From Antrodiella citrinella (lineage: Eukaryota; Basidiomycota; Agaricomycetes; Polyporales; Steccherinaceae): DNA of 14,134 bases. The notes beneath the pieces were generated by a model that saw only the letters and a program-made list of their open reading frames with translations, was not told the DNA's origin and did not search any database. Shown here in pieces: positions 8,401-14,134 of the stretch; position 1 is the first letter of the stretch, and each line of letters begins with the position of its first letter. The position numbers and the translations under genes were made by a program. The DNA lies in assembly GCA_004802725.1 (NCBI GenBank), contig SGPM01000387.1:9848-23981 (forward strand), written 5' to 3'.

Positions 8401-8670
8401 GGGAGACTTCAAGTCCAACTGCTCGCAACGTCGACAAACTGGCTTCGCTGACTGGTTATACCTCCGCAGATCCTGCGCAGCATGCCCAGGACCGCGGATG
8501 GCCGGAAGGTCGCTTGTTCTCGGACTTGGGGTCAGCGAGGTTCTATGTATGTCGGTCGGTATATCGAGGATATGCTGCGCATCTCTGATTCTGAAGTCGA
8601 TCGAGCGGAGGGAGTATGTGAGATGCAGGAAGCACTGGAGGCGGCGCGGGATATTGTGAAGGATTCTTAG
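5498..8670 (+). pseudogene. DUF6535-type membrane protein, 5'-truncated and frameshifted
   Basis: The family is recognisable from memory of Agaricomycete DUF6535 proteins: AGLFSAVV at 5498, then SVSVLWVQSLLYASLACSL, GRQSL, and further membrane helices (about 5850-6010) ending with the Cys-Pro-[FY]-x-SPLS motif. A soluble C-terminal region follows, with a WLLETSSDP motif near 6567. Coding pieces are frame 2 (5498 to about 5600), frame 0 (about 5604-6111), an intron 6112-6181 (GTGCGT...TTGCAG), exon 6182-7223, a likely intron 7224-7284, and exon 7285-8077. After an in-frame TAG (8075-8077) the same frame continues to about 8290, shifts frame, and passes a likely intron 8413-8469 to a stop at 8670. 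Defects: no start and no first part of the domain; a one-base frameshift between 5590 and 5626; the TAG; and probably another frameshift near 8290. It may be a decayed gene, or a real gene damaged by draft errors. The function of the family is unknown. Confidence 0.72.
6112..6181 (+). other. intron in the DUF6535-type gene
   Basis: A GTGCGT donor follows ...CTTCGTAAAG and a CTTTGCAG acceptor precedes GATTCGTG. It is 70 bp long. Splicing moves the reading exactly from frame 0 to frame 1, where the next 347 codons are open. Confidence 0.75.
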
Positions 8671-9343
8671 AAGACTAGATGGCGGCGCGGGGGGAGAATG
8701 TAGGCTGTCGCCGCATCATCGCGCTCGCTGCATGATCCGTTTTGCACGACCGGAGTGCATCCGTAGCAGCATGACTGTGCATATGGCGATGTTTTATAAC
8801 GACCAATTTTCGGTTCAAGTTGGGTTCAGACCTGGACACACCGGAGGGGATCCTTGCCTGCGCTCGCGCGAGTAGCACTTTGAAGACGAGGTCGGGTTCC
8901 GTTCAGTGAGAGTCGCAGGATCCGACTGTCCGGAGATTGCTCGACTGGTTCCGTGCCCTCACTTCTGCCATATCTTGCAACCTCGTACTGTCGACAACTC
9001 AATGATACACTGTCGGTTCCTGCGTTTTTACGACCACTTTGGACGGAACTCCTACCAGGCTACTACAAAGTGATTTGGTTATGAGAACTGGTATCTTTCA
9101 CGATTATCCTCTCCACAGGTGTAACTCATATGGCCGCTATCACACCGCCTTCTCCAATGACGCGACCGAGTCTGATTGATCCAGATACTACCATACAGAT
9201 GAGTCTTGCAACTTGGACCTCCTACATGATGTGCTTAGTTCATGAAAGTGATACACGAGATATTTTCCCGCAGAAGCGAAACCAATTTTACAGATTCCAA
9301 ACTATGGATACAAGACACTCCTTCGAGATGCGAGAGAGTACGC
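8671..9343. other. intergenic stretch between DUF6535 and HSP20 genes
   Basis: No confident gene. A plus-strand reading in frame 0 from about 8900 to 9340 looks faintly coding but is broken by several TGA codons and continues into the antisense of the last HSP20 exon. The right part, below 9344, should include the HSP20 3' UTR. Confidence 0.5.
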
Positions 9344-9927
9344 TCAATTGATAGCGATTTTCTTTGGTGCCTGCTCAGGAGTAGACTGCGGGAATGCTAC
9401 AGAGAGAACCCCGTTCTCGAGAGAGGCTTTGATGTCCTCATTCTAAGTCGAGACGCAAATCAGCCGTTGTTGAGATCCGCCGAAACAGCAAAGACGTACC
9501 TTGATACCCTGAGGCAAAGGAACAGATCGCGAGAACTTGCCAAAGCGACGCTCCCGGATGGCGTAGCCATTCTCGTCGTGCTCAGAGCAGACCTTGGACT
9601 CTCCCGAGACGGTGAGCATGTTGTTGTGCACGTCGATGTTGACGTCCTCCTTCTTCAAGCCGGGAAGCTCGAAGGTGACCGTCACTGTGTTTGACTGGGT
9701 GTCTTCGTGCACATCCATCCTGGGAAAGGTACTTGTGAGTGATAGCTTTCGCAAGGAAATGGTGAGAGAGGGGGGTACCTTGGTCTCATGGACCGAGGAG
9801 CTGCGTTGACGTTCCGCTCGACCTGATTGTTGGTATTGTTACCAGAACCAGTACGAGCTGAGAAAGCCTCGTCGAAGAGGTGGTCGAAGTCGTAAAAGGG
9901 GTCGTAGATGAAGCGAGAGACAGACAT
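9344..9927 (-). CDS. small heat shock protein (HSP20/alpha-crystallin family), three exons
   Basis: An ATP-independent chaperone that binds unfolding proteins and forms oligomers. Exons are 9927-9779, 9719-9500 and 9442-9344, with introns of 59 and 57 bp (donors GTACCC and GTACGT; acceptors CCCAG and CTTAG). The exons total 468 bases, giving 155 residues, a normal length for fungal HSP20. The N-terminus MSVSRFIYDPFYDFDHLFDE is the typical aromatic arm. The alpha-crystallin domain begins at MDVHEDTQSNTVTVTFELPG (about residue 51) and contains LKKEDVNIDVHNNMLTVSGE. Exon 2 ends RRFGKFSRSVPLPQGIK. Exon 3 supplies EDIKASLENGVLSVAFP, with the conserved G-V-L, and the tail PKKIAIN. Asn replaces the usual Pro before EDIK. 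The last exon is short and is easy to miss without splicing. A TATA box and a heat shock element lie upstream. Confidence 0.93.
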
Positions 9928-10006
9928 GTCGAAGATGAGCAGTTACGAGGGGCCCTTTGAAGCGACGTGTAGTGTTTTGACTAGCTGGACCGCGAGCTTT
10001 GGTCAT

Positions 10007-10013
10007 CTTTATA
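10007..10013 (-). promoter_or_regulatory. TATA box of the HSP20 gene
   Basis: TATAAAG on the minus strand lies about 80 bases upstream of the HSP20 start codon, leaving a 5' leader of roughly 50 bases. No other TATA-like sequence is closer. Confidence 0.65.
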
Positions 10014-10095
10014 CCTTTTGTCGTCGATAGTTGAGGTCATAGCGGAGTGTCTGCCGAAAGCCTCGAACGTACTGGTGGCGTCTCGAATTATTGTC

Positions 10096-10118
10096 GAAGT
10101 TGAAAGAACTTGCTAGAA
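10096..10118 (-). promoter_or_regulatory. step-type heat shock element of the HSP20 gene
   Basis: GAA occurs at 10096, 10106 and 10116, exactly 10 bases apart (TTC repeats on the gene strand), with another at 10085. Direct nTTCn units separated by 5 bases are the known step-type heat shock element bound by HSF. It lies about 85 bases upstream of the TATA box. No perfect inverted GAAnnTTCnnGAA element was seen nearby. Confidence 0.6.
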
Positions 10119-10466
10119 ATTAGGCGCGAGTGCCCGGCAGTATGGATGATCCTCACATCGCAGTGCAGTGATCTTGATAACGTCATCAATGTCGCGTCAC
10201 GCATTCAGGCGCCTACGCGTCCGAGCCCATCGACGACGACAGAGGACACTTCTCAGGATTATGCGTATCCAGGCGATAGAGTCAAGTTTGGAAAATATAT
10301 TGTATTACTTGAAGCTATGTTGTACATCGTGAACGGGAGGGTGGCAATGTACACGAAGGAACAACTGTCCGACTACGGTAAGTACTACCTGCGTGCACGT
10401 CATGGAGATCTCCTGAAAGGCATCTCCTGCTCTATCTTAACTGCGAGAGGGGGGGCGAAACGGTAG
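10110..10466 (+). CDS. weak open reading frame, divergent to HSP20
   Basis: I do not recognise this product and codon bias is weak. The 118-codon frame starts within the heat shock element. It contains a consensus GTAAGT donor near 10378, after ...KEQLSDY, which would end an exon there. No clear acceptor or downstream exon was found. It may be chance, or a fragment of a heat-shock co-regulated divergent gene. Confidence 0.15.
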   Translation: MLEIRRECPAVWMILTSQCSDLDNVINVASRIQAPTRPSPSTTTEDTSQDYAYPGDRVKFGKYIVLLEAMLYIVNGRVAMYTKEQLSDYGKYYLRARHGDLLKGISCSILTARGGAKR

Positions 10467-10946
10467 CATGAACACGGGGGAACGATGCCCGCGTTCTCGA
10501 TGAGGGCTCCGAGTTGAGATGTCGGAAAGTTTGGATCTCAAGAGCGGCTGTCGCGTCGAATGTGGATGTATCAGCCTGAGGTCGAGATCGTTAAGATCTG
10601 AGGAATTCAGAGAAGGCCCGGGCTCGTATCACGTTGTCTCCAGAGTCGTGTCGAAGATGCCACGTTGCCCTGGCTTGACAGGGTGGACAAAGCGTTGAGA
10701 ACCATTGAAAACATCGGCGAAGGTCACCAGCGTGAGGCGTGAGGGTGTGTGAACTGAGGTGAAGGGGTACTGGGGTAGCAAATGGGCATGGTGACGACTC
10801 GAACGAGTCATGCTGGATCATCTGCTGGAGGAGGTAGGGTATCTGTTCATAGAACGCACATTGAGATGGAAGATTGAAAATATATAGAGAAGACACTCAC
10901 CTTGCAATAGAACTTCAATCAACTGTCTCCCTCCCCGCCACATACA

Positions 10947-11500
10947 TCATAGGCTCTTAAGGCCAAGGTATGGAAGGTTCAGAGCACGAGGCAAAGAGGG
11001 GAGTATGTGATCCTCGGCTGTCCCCAAAAGCGCGCGCACATAGCTATAATTATCAAAGAACAGAACAGAAGGGGACGTCAGCGACGTTACAAGAATATGC
11101 ATCTGCACCGGTGGCGAGAACAGGGAGAGATTGAGATACGCACTGTGCGGAAAGGCTGATCGTGGGCTCATGATGCGGACTTTTCGTGACGGTCCGCGGT
11201 GAGTCCGCCGACCGCAACGACAGCTGGAATCATCTGGGGTACAATTTTGTACTCGTCGTATGAGAGGATACGAAAGGAGGGAGGGCGTCGTGTTATGTGG
11301 AGAGGGCGTTCGTCCTTGCAGGACTAGTCCCGACGCCTCTCAAACGTCTGAATAGGAGCCGGAAGTCAGCAGAGCAGACTACGAAAGAGTAAAATAGCGC
11401 TCACCGACGACCGTGGCTCGTATAGCACAGGTACTCAAGAAGATGCTATCCTTGAACCGCTGTCCGCTGTCATTCTTCACTCTCCGCCTGACAATCCCCC
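10947..11500 (-). CDS. possible spliced minus-strand gene fragment, structure unresolved
   Basis: The segment just above the 57-bp intron reads GTRGIVRRRVKNDSGQRF and on to the intron. Joining at 11405/11347 reaches a stop at 11340-11342 two codons later. Another minus-strand stretch, at about 11290-11169, ends DEYKIVPQMIPAVVAVGGLT and has many codons ending in C. A third, 11171-10947, overlaps its stop by ATGA. These are fragments of one or more genes I cannot identify, and chance is not excluded. Confidence 0.25.
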
Positions 11501-12509
11501 TTGTTCCCACTGAAGATTATTCGGCCGTCATCAGGAGAAGATGAGGCCACTAATCACGGCATGACATTCAACCTGTTGACGGCATGGGCCTTCTGAAGAT
11601 GGAAGATGAAATATTGGGGAGGAGGGCGAGTGAGAGCGTTGTCGTTGCAGGGAGAGATAGATCCATGATGTGTAAAGAGATCCAGGAGATCACAATGTAT
11701 CGTGACGCGTCCTGAAGGTCTTTCTCTGGTTGAATCCGAGCCTGAGTCGGTGACACTGACATTGACGAGGGGAGGGAGGCATTATTTGTCCGTGTTTGAT
11801 TCTGAAGCCGTTGCCTTGTATGGACGCATAAGTCTCCCACCGGCTGGTGGACCCCACCTCGTGGCACTACGCCTGACTTTGCGCTGGCGAAGAATTTGCA
11901 CGAAAATATGAACAAAATGGCGATAGAGGTATGATTATATGGATTGTATCTCGGGCAGATCTACTGACGTGATATGTGCCAGCAAATCCTGAGGGAAAAA
12001 CATATCTATGGTCACCCAGTGTCGCTCACATGGCTCGATAAGAGGCAGCAAACTTTCGCCTGGACAAGGAAAGGTTCATCGTAATTGCACCGCGCGGCAT
12101 GCACCAGCAATAGACCGCCCGTAGGGAAACAGAGGAAACAGGAAGCGTGAAGACTATAAGATCGATGATGAAATCGTCGTCAACACGAAGAGCGGTGAGA
12201 ATTGTCAAGGTACGTACGATTCGCAGGACATTGTGTTGCGTGGCTGATGAGCCGATGTAGAGATTGTCACTGTGGGCTCTCGGATTCAAGACTCCTCATC
12301 ACGATTATTCCCGCGAGGTCCGTGATGCTTCAAACAATTCTGCGCTCAGATGTTCGACGTCTGCGTAAATGCGCAGGGATCTGTGATTCGGTCCCCAAAA
12401 AGAGCCTGATGAGGGTACGAGTGACACAGTATTCACCTATGCTCTATTCGTTCGCATTTCCTGTGCACACCTAGTCAAGTGCTGTCGCTTTACTTGCTCG
12501 TGGAGTGTC

Positions 12510-12740
12510 TCAGAAACCGATTCGACAGCGGCAGTGGCGCAAGAGAAGAGGCGCGTACGAAGGTTCGATATTGGCAAGGTACGCGTCCTGGGAAAGGCGA
12601 GTCAAGGTACTATCCTCTTCAGAAGTAGTATCACTCACTTTTCACGGCCGTTCGAATTCGCCAGACAACAGGATTTCTGTTATCTGCTGGAAGACGCGAA
12701 CAAGGTCTTCCTCTGGAGAGGACACATAGACATATGTGAG
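12510..12740 (-). CDS. possible two-exon coding fragment, minus strand
   Basis: Around the intron 12638-12588, joining in phase 0 gives ...WRIRTAVK then DAYLANIEPSYAPLLLRH, with a stop near 12513. The other frames and the plus strand are also open, so strand assignment is weak. No family is recognised. Confidence 0.18.
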
Positions 12741-12813
12741 AACCAGTAATACGACCTGAACAGTTCCGCTGATCAAACGGTACTGGAAGAGTGCGGGTGA
12801 GTATCAACTTGAT

Positions 12814-13230
12814 TCAGAAAATGAAGCGAGAAATCTTATCATTGCTTTGCTGGCCTTCATATCGCAGGCGGAGCATAACAGCCGTGTGCTTTGGGAGAAC
12901 AGGTGGGCCAATAGCACAGCGGACCACACGAAAATCATGAGCCAAAGAGCATATCCGCTTTGTCGTTGAAGCGACGAAACACAACGCAGGTGGGCGCCGC
13001 CCATAGTTATTGTGCTCTGGCCGTCCAAAGTCAGAGGCTCGGCCAATCAGCTCGGGACCAGACAAGGCGGAGGACGATAATACAGAGAACAAGGGGGCTT
13101 TCACGGTCCACGGGCACTCGAGTGACACGCACGTGAGGTTGTCACGTTCCCGTTTACGCGACGCGACGTTTTGTTGCCAATGAGAGGACCTCAGTTTTGT
13201 GCCGATATAAGCGCCGTGGCCACCGACCAT
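12814..13230 (-). CDS. weak 138-codon open reading frame, minus strand
   Basis: This frame starts with an ATG at 13230 and overlaps the likely promoter of the plus-strand gene at 13348. It shows no recognised domain and no clear codon preference. An overlapping frame (12804-13046) contains a hydrophobic segment. It is probably spurious. Confidence 0.12.
   Translation of the reverse strand: MVGGHGAYIGTKLRSSHWQQNVASRKRERDNLTCVSLECPWTVKAPLFSVLSSSALSGPELIGRASDFGRPEHNNYGRRPPALCFVASTTKRICSLAHDFRVVRCAIGPPVLPKHTAVMLRLRYEGQQSNDKISRFIF
13043..13211 (+). promoter_or_regulatory. promoter signals before the 13348 gene
   Basis: CCAAT lies at 13043-13047 and 13177-13181, a CACGTG E-box at 13130-13135, and a TATA-like TATAAG at 13206-13211. 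From about 13245 to the ATG the leader is rich in C and T, as in many fungal genes. CCAAT is the site of the HAP complex and CACGTG of bHLH factors; their use here is an inference. Confidence 0.45.
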
Positions 13231-13347
13231 TTAAGGGACTGGCTCGACGTGTCTCTCTTCCTCTCACCTACCACGACAATCCTCCCTTTGTCCTTTCACA
13301 AAGTGACAAAAGAGATTCATTCATATTACACCTCTCTCTCCATCACA

Positions 13348-14134
13348 ATGACTATCAACCCTTCCTCTTCTTTCGAGGACGCGCTTGCCCACCAGAATCC
13401 CATCACCGCTCCCCCCGAAACGCGCTCTCAGCTCAGACTTTCAGCTTCGACGCTCGATAAATCTGAAGCACGTGGAGCCGCTATAGTTGCAGCAGACGAA
13501 AAACAGTACCACGACGATGTCAGCAACGGCGGCAACAGCAGCGACGGCGGCAACGGCAGCGACGACGCCGAGGCAGGTAGCGACGAGCACGCCGATTCGG
13601 CCATATCTTCCGACGTCAGCAAGAGCAGGTACATCGGGGACTCCGAAGACAGTGAAGACGACGAAGATTATCAATACTCCTCTCCCTCTTCTAGCGAGTC
13701 GGACTCCGAGTCGACAGATGAAGGCACTAGTTCGGAGGTGTCTGCATACGCCTCTGAAATCGATGAAGTCCAGTTGTCGGCGTATCGTCGTCACATGATG
13801 GAAGAAGCTACTGGCGTCCAGTTGCCTCCCCTTTCCCCGCTCCTCCCCATGCATACCCTCTCTGATACCGTGCTCCAGTCCTCTCCCATTGACACTCCTT
13901 TTGTGTTCACCTTCACGGCTCCACTCCCTCTGTCCGCATTGCTGGGTCAGGCGCGCTCTCCGGGTACCACTACACGATACCTATTCCATTCCTCTCCCGT
14001 GAGCCGTCCTCCAGTGCTTCGTCCTGCATTCTTCAGCAGCGATGAAGAATCCACCACGGGCTCGGACGTATCTGAGCACGCGGACGAGGTGTACCATACC
14101 ATCCCCTCGACTTCCATCATGGACCCAGCTTCTC
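13348..14134 (+). CDS. acidic serine-rich hypothetical protein, 5' part (runs off the right edge)
   Basis: I do not recognise this protein. From the ATG at 13348 (context CACAATG, beginning MTINPSSSFEDALAHQN) the frame is open for 262 codons to the window edge. Codon choice favours C and T at third positions. Residues about 55-85 are Gly/Asn/Ser/Asp repeats from AGC-GGC-GAC triplets, and about 95-130 form a run of Ser, Asp and Glu (for example DSEDSEDDEDYQYSSPSSSE). Pro/Ser-rich sequence follows, then a second acidic serine patch near 232-245. No catalytic motif, signal peptide or membrane helix is seen. The composition suits a disordered, heavily phosphorylated regulatory N-terminus, for example of a nuclear protein, but that is only a guess. 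Confidence 0.7.
   Translation, partial: MTINPSSSFEDALAHQNPITAPPETRSQLRLSASTLDKSEARGAAIVAADEKQYHDDVSNGGNSSDGGNGSDDAEAGSDEHADSAISSDVSKSRYIGDSEDSEDDEDYQYSSPSSSESDSESTDEGTSSEVSAYASEIDEVQLSAYRRHMMEEATGVQLPPLSPLLPMHTLSDTVLQSSPIDTPFVFTFTAPLPLSALLGQARSPGTTTRYLFHSSPVSRPPVLRPAFFSSDEESTTGSDVSEHADEVYHTIPSTSIMDPAS

Larger units (their letters stand above)
10467..13197. other. long stretch without a confident gene; intron-like signals on minus strand
   Basis: No frame here is long or clearly biased. Three minus-strand segments have well-formed introns. One is 11404-11348 (57 bp, GTGAGC, CTGAC, ATTCAG). Another is 11108-11044 or 11090-11044 (CTGAC, pyrimidine tract, TTATAG). The third is 12638-12588 (51 bp, GTGAGT, TTGAC, TTCCCAG). 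The flanking codons give coding-like peptides that I could not join into one consistent gene. It may hold one or two decayed or many-exon genes on the minus strand, or non-coding transcripts. Confidence 0.4.

Noticed and set aside
8805..8835. GGTTCAAGTT-like sequence resembling a tRNA T-arm
   Set aside because: No acceptor stem, D-arm or anticodon arm could be placed around it.
8880..9446. Plus-strand frame 0 reading that looks like a relic gene with several in-frame stops, all TGA, as if from CGA-to-TGA mutation
   Set aside because: Its most convincing 3' part is the exact antisense of the last HSP20 exon (9442-9344), which is clearly coding on the minus strand. The remaining part is too interrupted to support.
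9242..9694. 150-codon plus-strand open frame
   Set aside because: It is antisense to exons 2 and 3 of the HSP20 gene and has no independent support.

Overview
The window looks like nuclear DNA of a filamentous basidiomycete, most likely an Agaricomycete. The genes are GC-rich and interrupted by short introns (about 50-100 bp) with GTACGT/GTGAGT/GTGCGT-type donors and CTGAC-like branch sites. It carries a DUF6535-type membrane protein, a family I know from mushroom-forming fungi. No tRNA, rRNA, CRISPR array, prokaryotic operon or intact transposon was seen. The first 52 bases contain ambiguous bases, so this is draft sequence and single-base frameshifts should be read with caution.

Layout: (1) 1-2262 is a repeat-rich, mostly gene-poor flank with a G-run, a ~55-bp tandem repeat that may lie inside an intron of a small hypothetical gene (320-1017), a 99-bp in-frame duplication, a diverged 165-bp duplication and a GC-rich minisatellite with a perfect 18-bp palindrome. 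(2) 2263/2380-2744, plus strand: the 3' end, or all, of a small unidentified gene with strong coding bias. (3) 2976-5315, minus strand: a five-exon gene for a ~670-residue disordered, hydrophilic LEA/hydrophilin-like protein. It contains two 38-residue repeats in successive exons, and its promoter has a TATA box and a perfect CRE (TGACGTCA). (4) 5498-8670, plus strand: a DUF6535-type membrane protein that starts inside the domain and carries a frameshift, an in-frame TAG and probably a second frameshift, so it is probably a broken gene. (5) 9344-9927, minus strand: a complete three-exon small heat shock protein (HSP20) gene with a TATA box and a step-type heat shock element. (6) 10110-13300: about 3 kb without a confident gene, though it holds intron-like signals and short coding-like stretches on the minus strand. 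(7) 13348 to the right edge, plus strand: the start of an acidic, serine-rich protein with CCAAT, E-box and TATA-like signals upstream.

The common theme is stress response: the LEA-like gene (CRE, read by Atf1/CREB-type bZIP factors) and the HSP20 gene (heat shock element, read by HSF) flank the DUF6535 gene. The two stress genes lie on the same strand and appear to be controlled independently. I found no clear novel multi-gene system. The most distinctive observation is a perfect 18-bp inverted repeat that places one of two in-frame alternative 3' splice sites of the LEA-like gene in a hairpin loop.
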